Assembly (NCBI GenBank): GCA_023130895.1
Contig: JAGMAI010000030.1
Span: 1 to 38,522, forward strand
Direction of reading: 5' to 3'
Length of the DNA stretch: 38,522 nt
Source: Thermoplasmata archaeon
Lineage (GTDB): Archaea > Thermoplasmatota > Thermoplasmata > RBG-16-68-12 > JAGMCJ01
In this document: piece after piece, positions 1 to 9,265 of the stretch
How the letters are laid out: each line of letters opens with the position of its first letter
Numbering within the stretch: the stretch's first letter is position 1
Program-made: the position numbers and the translations under genes
Notes under the pieces: model-generated
Database searches by the model: none
Told to the model about the DNA's origin: nothing
Seen by the model: the letters and a program-made list of their open reading frames with translations, nothing else

Positions 1-39
1 ACCTCCAAGGAGCTCACCAGGTGGTCATACCCGCTCGGC

Positions 40-1326
40 TTATTGAGTTTTCGCCGTGATGACCTCCATCCCCTTCATGTAGGGCCTGAGGGCCTTCGGG
101 ACAGTGACGGACCCGTCCGCGGTCTGGTTGTTCTCGAGTATGGCGACGAGCGTTCTGGACGTCGCGAGAGCGGTGCTGTTGAGCGTGTGCAGGACCCGCT
201 TCTCCCCGCCCACCTTGCCGACTCGGATGCGCAACCGGCGGGCCTGATAGTCCGTGCAGTTGGAGCAGGAGACGACCTCGACGTATTTCTTCTGGCGGGG
301 CGACCAGGCCTCGATGTCGTACTTCTTGGCGGCGACCGTGCCGATGTCGCCCGTGCAGTCGTTCACGACGCGGTACGGTATCTCAAGCATCTGGTGCAGG
401 TCCTCGGCGTTCTTCAGCAGCTCCTCGTGGTACGTCCACGAGTCCTTGGGGGTGGAGAAGATGAACTGTTCGACTTTGTTGAACTGGTGCATGCGGAAGA
501 GACCGCGGGTGTCCACGCCGCGGGAGCCGATCTCCCGCCTGAAGTTGGTGCTGAACCCCGCGTACTTGAGCGGGAGCTTGTCCTCGTCAAGGATCTCGCC
601 CTGGTACATCGCCGCTATCGGGTGCTCCGACGTGGCGATGAGGTAGAGGTCCTCGCCCTCTATCTTGTACATGACGGACTCGAAGTCCTCGAGGTCGGTT
701 ACACCTTCGTAGGGCTCCCGCCTGATCATGAACGGCGGCTCGACCGGTGTGTATCCCCGCTCGATGAGCAGGTCGAGCGCGAAGTTGATGAGCGCCTGGT
801 CCATCTGCACTAGCGGCCCCATCATGTAGAGGAAGCCCGCGCCGGCGACCTTGCGGGCCCGCTCGAAGTCCGCCATGCCCAGCGATTCCAGCAGTTCGCC
901 GTGGCTCTTCGGTTCGAAGTCCTTCGCGGAGATATCGCCCCAATTGCTGACCTCGAGGTTGTCGCTGTCGTCCGCGCCGACGGGCACGGACTCGTGAAGG
1001 ATGTTGGGCAGCCGCATGAGGCCCTGCCTGACACTGGCTTCCAGCTCCTTCCGCTTGTCCTCCAGCTTCTCCAGCTCTTTCGGAAGCTCCGAGGCGCGCT
1101 GCAGCTCCGCGGAGGCGTCCTTGCCCTCCCTCTTCAGCTCCGAGATCCTCTTCGAGACGACATTCCTTTCGTGCTTGAGCTTGTTCGCCTCTTCGACGAC
1201 CTGCCTCCACTCCTTGTCCATGGAGATGACCTTCTCGAGAAGCTCCAACTTCTCCTCGTCTCTCCTCTTGGCCAGGTTGTCTCTGACTGCCCCAGGGTTC
1301 TCTCGGATCTGCTTGATGTCCAACAT
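40..1326 (-). CDS. serS: Seryl-tRNA synthetase
   Basis: Charges tRNA-Ser with serine in the cytoplasm, using ATP. The N-terminal third (about residues 25-105) is the charged coiled-coil arm that grips the tRNA. The class II catalytic core follows: motif 1 region around INFALDLLIERGYTPVEPP, motif 2 TNFRREIGSRGVDTRGLFR, and motif 3 region with SCSNCTDYQARRLRIR and NSTALATSRTLVAILEN. It is the common SerRS type, not the rare methanogen zinc type. The ORF track opens at a GTG (1338), but the ATG at 1326 gives MLDIKQIRENP, the usual family N-terminus, and I prefer it (428 aa). The stop lies 39 bp from the window edge, so its downstream partner is unknown. Confidence 0.97.
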   Translation of the reverse strand: MLDIKQIRENPGAVRDNLAKRRDEEKLELLEKVISMDKEWRQVVEEANKLKHERNVVSKRISELKREGKDASAELQRASELPKELEKLEDKRKELEASVRQGLMRLPNILHESVPVGADDSDNLEVSNWGDISAKDFEPKSHGELLESLGMADFERARKVAGAGFLYMMGPLVQMDQALINFALDLLIERGYTPVEPPFMIRREPYEGVTDLEDFESVMYKIEGEDLYLIATSEHPIAAMYQGEILDEDKLPLKYAGFSTNFRREIGSRGVDTRGLFRMHQFNKVEQFIFSTPKDSWTYHEELLKNAEDLHQMLEIPYRVVNDCTGDIGTVAAKKYDIEAWSPRQKKYVEVVSCSNCTDYQARRLRIRVGKVGGEKRVLHTLNSTALATSRTLVAILENNQTADGSVTVPKALRPYMKGMEVITAKTQ

Positions 1327-1426
1327 TCGGTTGACCACATGCGGGCGGTTGGTTTAATGCTTTTTGGCGAGTGGGGGGAGAGGCGGGCACCGAAACGCTT
1401 ATCAATGACTTGCTGACGCCCGGGAA

Positions 1427-1933
1427 CGGAGTTGAAACGGAGTGGGTACGGAGTGGGTACGGAGGGGAAACGGAGTGGGTCTATAGAACACTAGGAGAAC
1501 ACTTACAGGAAGATAGGAGCGACATTACAGAGAGTTAGGAGAGACATAGGAGAAAAACGACCGAAACGCTTAAGAGCACTTGTCAAGGCCTCCTAAGCAG
1601 AGCCGAAGCGGAGTGGGTGTGGAGGGGAAGTGGAGGAGAAGCGGAGGATCACTAGTGAGACATAGGAGAAACAGTGGAGAAGCACTGGAGGCAAAGGCTT
1701 AAGAGGGGTAGCAAGGGGGCTCGGAGCTCATTCTATCACGGAGACACAGCGAATAGCAAGGATCCTGCAAGGAATAGCAAGGGAGGAGCAAGGTTTCGGC
1801 AAGGAACCAGCAAGCGACCTGCAAGGATCTAGCAAGGATTCGGCAAGGATGTCCCTGGTATGTATATGGTAGGTCCCTAGGATGTCACAGGAAACCTAGG
1901 CGGGACCTTAGGATTTGCCTATGATTTGTCACG
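1427..1933. repeat. Degenerate tandem repeat array with 11-bp period
   Basis: The 704-bp gap between serS and the next gene has no credible ORF and is mostly repeats in an 11-bp register. CGGAG begins at 1427, 1438, 1449, 1460 and 1471, each 11 bp apart. AGGAG continues in the same phase at 1493, 1515, 1537 and 1548. After a phase shift, C/T/AGGAG units begin at 1609, 1620, 1631, 1642, 1664, 1675 and 1686. A third family, GCAAG, begins at 1756, 1767, 1777, 1788, 1799, 1810, 1821, 1832 and 1843 (one step of 10, the rest 11). Weaker 11-bp echoes (GGTA, ACCTAGG, GATTTG) run on to about 1933. Since 11 is not a multiple of three, this is not a protein repeat. Confidence 0.85.
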
Positions 1934-1985
1934 GGTGAACGGATTCAGCCTGCTCATGCGTATCGTTTCTGTCCCCCGCGGCAAC

Positions 1986-2027
1986 CATTATAAGCCCGAA
2001 CGCAGCTTATCAAACAGGTCGTGGAGG
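1986..2027 (+). promoter_or_regulatory. Promoter and ribosome binding site of the beta-helix gene
   Basis: A TATA box (CATTATAAG, 1986-1994) predicts a start of transcription near 2016. A GGAGG ribosome binding site at 2023-2027 stands just before the ATG at 2031. Together they decide the start and exclude the 35 extra N-terminal codons in the ORF track. Confidence 0.7.
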
Positions 2028-2030
2028 AAG

Positions 2031-5000
2031 ATGAGGAAGTCCATCCTGATGGCACTTCTGGTTTTCATGTCAATGTTCACAGTGGTGATGATTCTTCCAG
2101 AGACAGCGAGGGCCACCACGCTCTTCGTAGGTGGGACGGGTCCGGGCAACTACACGACGATACAAGCGGCGATAGACGCCGCGGTCCCTGGGGATACGGT
2201 GTATGTCTACAATGAGACGTACTATGAGCATGTTGCCCTGAACAAGACCTTGTCGCTGGTCGGGGAGGACAGGAACGCGACAGTATTGGACGGGAGCGGG
2301 ACCGGCGTTCCCCTCAACGTAACCGCTGACTGGGTGAATGTGACAGGATTCAACTTCACGAACAGCGGAACTGATTGGGAGGACGCGGGTCTGGAACTCT
2401 ATTCCGCGCATAACTGCAATATTTCTCACAACATCTTCCAGGACTCCATGGAGCACATAGGTCTCCTGCTTTCTGACAACAACACGATCACGTACAACGA
2501 GGTCCTGGGCCCTTTCAACGGGATCGTAGTCTCCCAGTCCTCAGACAACACGATCGTGAGGAACACCGTCTACTCGAACGGCAACATAGGCATATACGTC
2601 CCGTGGGGAGACAGCAATACGATTTCGAATAACACAGTGGTCGGCAACGACGATGGAATCATGCTTGGTGGGTGGGCCAACCACACGCTCGTTGCCGGTA
2701 ACAACATCTCCTCAAACGGAAGGTACGGTCTCGCGCTGTGGGGCGCGAGTTACAGTACGGTCCACAACAACATCATGCTCCGAAATGGTTGGGGCACCTA
2801 CCGTTATGGGATATACCTCTGGGATGCGGAAAACAACACCATCTCTCACAATGAGGTTCATGAGAGCGCGTCCATCAACATCTACCTGAACTACTCCAAC
2901 AACAACACAGTGGAGGGTAACAACGTATCTGACAGCCACTATGGTGTGAACCTCCACAATTCGGACAGTAACAACGTAGTTCGCACGAAGGCCCTGGCAA
3001 ACTCCTATGCTGGCGTTTACATTTGGCGGCTGTCCAACCATAACATGATATCGGACAGTGAGATCTCCGGCAGTAGCTTCGGGGTTTACTTTGGTGGGGC
3101 CGACAACAACACCATCAGCGACTCCAGGACATCTAACAATGAGGCTGGCATCTATCTCGATGCTTCGGATTTCAGTCAGATACTGAATTGCACGGTCCTG
3201 AGCAACGGTGGCGGCATCAGCGTCCGCGAATCCTACAACACAACGATCAGGGAAAGCAATGTCTCACTCAGTGATAGCATGGGATTGTACGTGACATCCT
3301 CCAACAACACGCTCATCTCGAACAACACTGTTCTTCAGAACGGACACGATGGCATTGGCATATACTTCTCGGGGGACGGTGAGATTACGAACAACACACT
3401 CAGCTCCAACTGGGCGTCCGGGATTGGGCTGTCATACTCAGAGCGCGTGACGATACATGACAACGTGCTAGTTGATGACGGCATAGGCATCGGCGGGAAT
3501 AGACTTTCAGATTTCAATTCCCATGTCATCAGCACCACGAACGCTGCCAATGGCAAGCCGATTCGCTACTGGAAGAACGTCACAGGAGGCATCGTTCCAG
3601 CGGATGCAGGTCAAGTCATACTTGCGAACTGCACAGGTGTCCGCGTGGAAAACCAGAATATCAGTGACGCCGATTATGGTGTTCAGCTGGGTGTTTCCTC
3701 CGGGAACATTGTCCGCGCCAACAATGTCTCTTCCAACGACTGGTACGGCATAAGTCTCACTTACTCCTACGCGAATTCCGTCGAGAACAACACCGCAAAC
3801 GGCAATAGGCAAGGCCTGCGCTTGCACCATTCCAATGGGAATGCAGTCACCGGCAGCAACGCCTCTTGGAATAGCTGGGACGGGATTCATTTGTACGAAT
3901 CCGATGGCAATGCCCTCTCATCGAACAACTTCTCGTTCAATGATGTCGGGATAGATCTCTACTGGTCCAGCGCGGACATCCTTTCGGATAACGTGATGTT
4001 CGAGGACGGGATCCTCATCTGGGGAAGCTCGATAGAGCACTGGAACACGCATGACATTGACACCACCAACACTGTCAATGGGAACCCTGTCCATTACTGG
4101 AAGAACGCCACAGGAGGGTCAGTTCCGTCTGATGCTGGCGAGGTCATACTTGCCAACTGCTCCAATGTCAGCGTTGGTGGGCAGAACGTGAACAACGGGT
4201 CGGTGGGTATTCTGCTCGGCTTCTCGGCGAATAACGACATTGCAGGAAACACCGCATCATCCAACAAACTGTACGGCGTCCATATGTACCGCTCGGACCT
4301 TAACACGCTCAGCGACAACAACATCTCCTACAACCAATGGGGGATTCATCTCTATTCATCAGTTCAGAATACCATCGCCAGAAACGAGGTATACCGGAAT
4401 AAAATGGGAATGGGAATCCGAGCGGACTCCAACAACAACACAGTCGACCTCAACATAGTCTCGGAGAGTCAGCAATACGGTATCGGAACGAGCTATTCTC
4501 GGGACAACATCATTGTTGGCAATGACGTGTTGCGCAACCGCCAAGGCATATCGATTTCCATGTCGAGCGGCACAAGGGTCTACCACAACAACATCATCGA
4601 CAACACTTTCCAGGCGGGCGACAACACTGACTCAAATCAATGGGATGATGGCTATCCGTCTGGCGGAAATTACTGGAGTGATTACGCTGGAGTGGATGTG
4701 ATGAGCGGTCCCGATCAGGACCAGCCTGGTAGCGACGGAATCGGGGACACACCGTACAACGTGGATGCTGACACCCAAGATCGGTACCCCCTGATGGACC
4801 CCTTCGGAGTACCAAGGACGAGACCGCCGAAGGTCCTAGACGCGGTTCTGAGTGGAGCGGACTTTGAGAATGTCACGATCTCATGGGCGCTATCTCCCGA
4901 CGATGGTCTAGGTCTGAACTCTGTTGTCGGATACCATATACTCAGAAACACGACCTACGACCGTAGTGGTTTCGACTATCAGTTGATTTCCACCCTACCC

Positions 5001-5618
5001 AATGGAACCAATTCCTTCGTTGACACCTATGCCGGAGAGGGCGACCCCAATGATTACTTCTACATCATATGCGCGCTGGACTCGAACAACACGACCTCAT
5101 GCTCCGAGGATCAGGCGGGGAAGTTCACCCGCCCGTTGCTCACTGGTCCCAATCTAGTGTCCATACCTCTCGTCCAGTCGGACACGCGCGTGGAGAATGT
5201 CCTCCAGACCGCAACGTTCGACATGACCTGGACATACCGGCCCTACGATCCGAATGACAAGTGGAAGTACTATATGCCCTTCAAGCCGTACAAGGGGGAC
5301 CTGAGCTGGTTGAACCATACCCAGGGGTTCTGGATCAACGCGACCGAGGAATGCAATCTCACGGTGGCTGGACTGGTTCCGCTCAGGACAAGCATCCAGC
5401 TCTACAGCGGGTGGAATCTTGTCGGATTCCCCTCATTCGATGCCTCTTTCATGCTGTCAGACCTCCGGGCAAGCGTCGCAGTTGATCGAGCTGAGGCGTT
5501 TGACCCCTCGGCACCTCCACACTTCTTGAGAATCATGCAGGACTCCGACGAGTTCTCTGCGGGCGACGGCTATTGGGTCAAGGTGACGGGGGATACGCTC
5601 TGGATGGTAGATGTATGA
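2031..5618 (+). CDS. Secreted parallel beta-helix (NosD-like) surface protein
   Basis: A 1195-residue exported protein of unknown ligand. Residues 1-27 are a signal peptide (MRKSILMALLVFMSMF...ARA). Most of the chain to about residue 870 is right-handed beta-helix built of short PbH1-type turns such as NNTISHNEV and NNTVEGNNVS. This is interrupted twice by the archaeal NosD-type segment G(K/N)P(I/V)(R/H)YWKN.TGG. A fibronectin III-like domain follows (about 905-1000), then a C-terminal domain with two GPNLVSIPL/GWNLVGFP-type segments seen on other archaeal surface proteins. N-glycosylation sequons are very frequent. No C-terminal membrane anchor is visible, so it is probably secreted or held by other envelope parts. 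Such helices often bind or cleave polysaccharides, but no catalytic residues can be assigned here. Confidence 0.85.
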   Translation: MRKSILMALLVFMSMFTVVMILPETARATTLFVGGTGPGNYTTIQAAIDAAVPGDTVYVYNETYYEHVALNKTLSLVGEDRNATVLDGSGTGVPLNVTADWVNVTGFNFTNSGTDWEDAGLELYSAHNCNISHNIFQDSMEHIGLLLSDNNTITYNEVLGPFNGIVVSQSSDNTIVRNTVYSNGNIGIYVPWGDSNTISNNTVVGNDDGIMLGGWANHTLVAGNNISSNGRYGLALWGASYSTVHNNIMLRNGWGTYRYGIYLWDAENNTISHNEVHESASINIYLNYSNNNTVEGNNVSDSHYGVNLHNSDSNNVVRTKALANSYAGVYIWRLSNHNMISDSEISGSSFGVYFGGADNNTISDSRTSNNEAGIYLDASDFSQILNCTVLSNGGGISVRESYNTTIRESNVSLSDSMGLYVTSSNNTLISNNTVLQNGHDGIGIYFSGDGEITNNTLSSNWASGIGLSYSERVTIHDNVLVDDGIGIGGNRLSDFNSHVISTTNAANGKPIRYWKNVTGGIVPADAGQVILANCTGVRVENQNISDADYGVQLGVSSGNIVRANNVSSNDWYGISLTYSYANSVENNTANGNRQGLRLHHSNGNAVTGSNASWNSWDGIHLYESDGNALSSNNFSFNDVGIDLYWSSADILSDNVMFEDGILIWGSSIEHWNTHDIDTTNTVNGNPVHYWKNATGGSVPSDAGEVILANCSNVSVGGQNVNNGSVGILLGFSANNDIAGNTASSNKLYGVHMYRSDLNTLSDNNISYNQWGIHLYSSVQNTIARNEVYRNKMGMGIRADSNNNTVDLNIVSESQQYGIGTSYSRDNIIVGNDVLRNRQGISISMSSGTRVYHNNIIDNTFQAGDNTDSNQWDDGYPSGGNYWSDYAGVDVMSGPDQDQPGSDGIGDTPYNVDADTQDRYPLMDPFGVPRTRPPKVLDAVLSGADFENVTISWALSPDDGLGLNSVVGYHILRNTTYDRSGFDYQLISTLPNGTNSFVDTYAGEGDPNDYFYIICALDSNNTTSCSEDQAGKFTRPLLTGPNLVSIPLVQSDTRVENVLQTATFDMTWTYRPYDPNDKWKYYMPFKPYKGDLSWLNHTQGFWINATEECNLTVAGLVPLRTSIQLYSGWNLVGFPSFDASFMLSDLRASVAVDRAEAFDPSAPPHFLRIMQDSDEFSAGDGYWVKVTGDTLWMVDV

Positions 5619-5692
5619 CCTTCCGGACGATTGCCGAAAGAGTCGGTCATCTGATCTGGTCCCGCTATTCCTGCTCCAGGTCATGCTTACCG

Positions 5693-5716
5693 TCACCCTC
5701 CTTCCACGGAGGGTGA
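5693..5716. terminator. Hairpin between convergent genes
   Basis: TCACCCTCC and GGAGGGTGA form a perfect 9-bp stem around a 6-nt loop (TTCCAC). It lies between the converging beta-helix and peptide-binding-protein genes, where a bidirectional terminator is expected. There is no long T tract, so the role is inferred from position and symmetry only. Confidence 0.4.
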
Positions 5717-5787
5717 GAGCGAGAACGCTTTGTGTCGAGGACTTGCCCGGGAACGTGACTAAGGGCGAAGTCGAGCTTTGGCACCGC

Positions 5788-8610
5788 CTACTTCTTCCGT
5801 CCCCTTCGATATTCTGGCGGTAAGCCTCTTACCACCCGGATCAGTCCGAGAATGACTATGGTCGACAAGAGGAGCACGATGAGTAGCAACGATATATCCG
5901 AAGAGACCGCTCCCGACACGGGAGGGTCTTGAGCAGGAGAGAGTTCGACGACGACGATCTCAGCCATTCCCATGCCCGACTCATATTCCTCCAGCTCGAC
6001 GTTCGCAATGATGTTGAACCTGAGATAGTCGATTCCTTCTCCGATCACTGAAGGCGATTCGACAATCACTCCCTTGATGAAGCCGCCCACCGTCGTTCCC
6101 GTGCTCGGCTCAAGTACCAGTCCCTCTGGAAAGCAGGTGAGGTTGACCGTCACACCATCTAGATGCACCCCCTTCTGGTCGGTAACCTCCACTCTCAATG
6201 GCAGTGAATAGCCAATCGGGACCACGTCCCCCGCTTCCATCTGTATCTCGACTGAGAGGAACTGCTTCTCCCTCGGGAAGACCGTGATGTACGCCATTGC
6301 TGTCTTGGAGGTCCTGTATCCGGACTTGGCGTCCGCGGTGATCGCCACCGTCAGCTTCTCCAGGTCGCCCACGTCAGGTGCTTCATATACAGCAGCGATG
6401 GCTCCGCTGATATCCGTCATGCCTGATACGCACAGACCTCTCTTTTCGCCCAGCGTGATGTTGCCAGACCGCCATGGGATAAACGCGCTAATGCAAATGT
6501 CCACCCTGACATCCGAGAGAACGCCGTAGAAGTCCTGCACGCGGACCCGGAACATCTTCGCGGACATGGCCTCCATTGCAGACGGAGCGGTGATGGTGAC
6601 GCTCATGTCCTCCACGAACGGAGGATGGATCCCAAGCAGCGTCCAGAACGACTCTCGTATGTGGGAACCCGTCAAGCCTGCCGTCCAGTTGATGAACCTG
6701 TCGATCCTGTACGCCTCGATGTTCGTCCTGTAGAAGAGCACATCGATCGGGAGCGCGTCCGCGAGCAGGCCAGAGGCCTCTTTGATAAGTCTCATCTGCT
6801 CGGATACATTGTATTCGCTCCTCGCCTGAAGGACCAGCTGGTCGAGGGCCTCATTCTGAAAGCCCGCGTCGTTCCTGCCGTCGCGCGCCTTCCCGGAATA
6901 GAATAGCTCGTAGAAGTAATCCGGGGGGTCAGAGTTTATCTCCTCAGGGAGCAGCCACATCTGCGCCTCTCTGTTCGCAACTCTCTGAGCTACCTCTCCA
7001 TGCGGAAGCAGTTTCACGCTCACGTTGAGGCCAATCGTCCTCATGTCCGACGCAATCATCTTGGTCGAGGAGTGGCATCGTACTTCGAAGTCCGCCAGAT
7101 ATGTAATGATTTCGATCTCGTCATTCCCAATTCCCGGCAGATTCCTCCAGCCATCCGACCAGCCCAGGCCGAATCCGCCAATCGTGTAGTGGTCGTCCAG
7201 GATCTGCCCCGCCAGGTCGAGATCATAGTCGTATTTCGTGACGGATGCGTTGTACCAATTCGTGAAGGCAGGGCTCACGGGCTGGTCTCCCGCGACTGCG
7301 AAGTTCAGGAGGTGGGTCGTCACGAGTCTCCTCTTGTCGATGGCATGAGCGATCGCCTTCCTGAGATGGTATCCATCATCCCCTTGCGACGGGTCATTGT
7401 CAGGATAGCCGAACGGCGACTCCCGCATGTTGTACCCGAGATAGAAGGGGCCCTTGCTGGGCGTTGCAGTCAGATCGATGTTGGGGTCGGGCCAGAGACT
7501 CATGAAGAACTCGGGAGGTATCGAGACCATGGAGGTTACGTCAACCTCCCCCGCCTGGAGCGCCCACACTATGGATTGAACCGTTTTGTAGATCTTGAAG
7601 AGGATGCTCTCTATGTGCGGCTTGCGCAGGTAGGTGTCGCCGTCCCTGTCCGCTACGTTGGTGTGGAAGTCCTCATACCTGTCCAGCCTCACGGTGGAGC
7701 CCTCAACCCATTCGACGAACTCAAAAGGGCCGGTCCCGACGATGTGTCTGTCCTCAGGAACCCACGACCGCGCCCCGGTCATGTTGAAGGCATCGATGCT
7801 GCTGGCGGGCACGCCGTTCTCCGTCACTGGGTCGTAGGCCCGCCCGAAATCCTCATGGATGTCGACCTCCCACTCGGAACAGACGCCGCTCTGGGCCACC
7901 AGGCAGTGTTTCCCCGTGCCCTCCCAGAGGTATCGCGGATACAGTCTGAGATGGCTCAGCGTGTAGTCCACAAAGCCGAAGTAGTCTGACTGGAGTTCGA
8001 AATGGAGTGCGAAGGTCAGGTCATCGTTCTGCCCGACGGGCACGCTCTCGTTCCAGACGTCGCTGACGGGATACACCCAAAGCCATCTATCGGAGGAGTA
8101 GTTCGTTGCATCTTGGTTGCTCTCGTCCTTCAATACGTCCAGCGAGTTCCCGAACACGTCCCCCGCCCGAAGAAGGGCTTCGACATGGTAGCTGAAGAGC
8201 AGGTCCTCCTTCGTGGCCTGCACGCCGTCGTGGAAGTGCATACCATTCAGATCGTAGTATGCGGTCACCGCGCGAGGGTCGAGACCGTCTTCCTTCGTGA
8301 ATACGCCGTACTCATCGGGGTCAAGCACTCCGCTATCGTCCGCATCGACCCCCTTCAGAACGTATGGACATATCTCACTGAAGTCAGGGGAGAGCACCCC
8401 TACGGTCATGTAGACAGGGAAGAGCGCCCCTCGTGTCCAGACGTCATCTGCAGCCAGGATGTTGCTCGTGGCCATGTCGGCCTTGACCGCCACCTTGAGC
8501 GTGATGTCCTGTCTGGTCTCGGAGTGCCCGTCCGAAACTCCAATGTTCAGGCTCAAGAGGAGCATGATCGCCGTAATCAGAAATGCTGACAGCCTTCTCG
8601 CCACTCTCAC
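5788..8610 (-). CDS. Membrane-anchored ABC peptide-binding protein (SBP family 5) with Ig-like tail
   Basis: A 940-residue extracellular solute-binding protein of the OppA/DppA type (SBP_bac_5). A signal peptide covers residues 1-29. The binding domain runs to about residue 650, with family segments such as GTGPFEFVEWVEGSTVRLDRYEDF and LRKAIAHAIDKRRLV. Two Ig-like, invasin-type domains follow (about 660-890). A C-terminal transmembrane helix (LLLIVLLLSTIVILGLI) and a basic tail anchor it. Residues 89-100 (DADDSGVLDPDE) resemble an EF-hand/dockerin calcium loop inserted in the N-lobe. No permease or ATPase gene adjoins it, so its transporter partners are elsewhere or it acts as a receptor. The GTG start is supported by a GAGGGG ribosome site about 5 nt before it and a TATA-like CCTTATTT near 8660. 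Confidence 0.85.
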   Translation of the reverse strand: MRVARRLSAFLITAIMLLLSLNIGVSDGHSETRQDITLKVAVKADMATSNILAADDVWTRGALFPVYMTVGVLSPDFSEICPYVLKGVDADDSGVLDPDEYGVFTKEDGLDPRAVTAYYDLNGMHFHDGVQATKEDLLFSYHVEALLRAGDVFGNSLDVLKDESNQDATNYSSDRWLWVYPVSDVWNESVPVGQNDDLTFALHFELQSDYFGFVDYTLSHLRLYPRYLWEGTGKHCLVAQSGVCSEWEVDIHEDFGRAYDPVTENGVPASSIDAFNMTGARSWVPEDRHIVGTGPFEFVEWVEGSTVRLDRYEDFHTNVADRDGDTYLRKPHIESILFKIYKTVQSIVWALQAGEVDVTSMVSIPPEFFMSLWPDPNIDLTATPSKGPFYLGYNMRESPFGYPDNDPSQGDDGYHLRKAIAHAIDKRRLVTTHLLNFAVAGDQPVSPAFTNWYNASVTKYDYDLDLAGQILDDHYTIGGFGLGWSDGWRNLPGIGNDEIEIITYLADFEVRCHSSTKMIASDMRTIGLNVSVKLLPHGEVAQRVANREAQMWLLPEEINSDPPDYFYELFYSGKARDGRNDAGFQNEALDQLVLQARSEYNVSEQMRLIKEASGLLADALPIDVLFYRTNIEAYRIDRFINWTAGLTGSHIRESFWTLLGIHPPFVEDMSVTITAPSAMEAMSAKMFRVRVQDFYGVLSDVRVDICISAFIPWRSGNITLGEKRGLCVSGMTDISGAIAAVYEAPDVGDLEKLTVAITADAKSGYRTSKTAMAYITVFPREKQFLSVEIQMEAGDVVPIGYSLPLRVEVTDQKGVHLDGVTVNLTCFPEGLVLEPSTGTTVGGFIKGVIVESPSVIGEGIDYLRFNIIANVELEEYESGMGMAEIVVVELSPAQDPPVSGAVSSDISLLLIVLLLSTIVILGLIRVVRGLPPEYRRGRKK

Positions 8611-8794
8611 AGGTTCCCCTCACACAGCCCTCAATACCTCATGGGACGTGGTCCGAAATAAGGTTATTGGTGCGGGGCTTTGTGAGAGACTTCAGCGGAT
8701 GTGTCAGCGAAGCAATCCTTCTGTGAGTGATTCCAGACAAGAGCGTCTGCATCTCCTCGACGATGACTTATATTCTCCTGACAATTAGAGAGCG

Positions 8795-9265
8795 ATGTCC
8801 TACATCGGCCACGAGAAGCACAAGCACAGGCCCGAGGAGCTCCTCACTCGAGAGGAGCGGGAGAAGGTCATGGCCAGGATCCGCTCGCTGTTCTTCTGGG
8901 TGGGGGAGACGATCCCCGATGAGGTCGAGATCTCCGGGAGAGGGGTTCCCCTGCGGGACCTGGTCCACGATTTCGTTCACAAGCGGGAACTGAGCGATGA
9001 AGAGCGGGAGGACGTCAGGGCTCTGACAAGGGACCTCCAGAAGCGGGAGAAGTTCTTCGCGCACCTGCTCGACCTGCCCGACATAACGAAGGAGGAGGCC
9101 GAGGAGATCTCTCACCGACTATTGGGGATTCTCAGGGCGATAGACGAGCTCCGCTCCCTGGAGGAAGGTCCTGAGCGGGACATCGAGAAGAGATCATTGA
9201 TGAAGAAGATCGAGGACGAGAAGAGGTGGCTGAAGTACACGAAAGGGCTCAGAACGCAGATCTAG
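8795..9265 (+). CDS. DUF5788-like small charged protein
   Basis: A 156-residue soluble, highly charged and helical protein of unknown function. The segment RIRSLFFWVGETIPDEVEISGRGVPLRDLVHDFV, then ITKEEAEEI and a conserved AIDELRSLEE stretch, resembles the archaeal DUF5788 family as I remember it; I could not search. A TATA box (CTTATATT, 8767-8774) lies about 26 bp before the ATG, which implies a leaderless transcript and supports this start. Its last 17 bp overlap the 3' end of the converging transmembrane regulator gene. Family placement is moderate; that it is a real gene is likely. Confidence 0.75.
   Translation: MSYIGHEKHKHRPEELLTREEREKVMARIRSLFFWVGETIPDEVEISGRGVPLRDLVHDFVHKRELSDEEREDVRALTRDLQKREKFFAHLLDLPDITKEEAEEISHRLLGILRAIDELRSLEEGPERDIEKRSLMKKIEDEKRWLKYTKGLRTQI

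Noticed and set aside
1-39. Possible start of another gene after serS
   Set aside because: Only 39 bp are visible; no start codon with a ribosome site can be supported.
1396-1411. TTATCA half-site upstream of the repeat array
   Set aside because: TTATCA-ATGA is followed by CTTGCT, with no matching second arm and no TATA box in register.
1427-1933. CRISPR array or replication origin
   Set aside because: Units are 11 bp with no spacers of constant length, and no cas genes or Cdc6/Orc1 gene is present in the window. Iterons of an origin cannot be excluded, but nothing supports them beyond periodicity.
1926-2030. N-terminal extension of the beta-helix protein in the ORF track
   Set aside because: It precedes the TATA box and ribosome site, and would bury the signal peptide.
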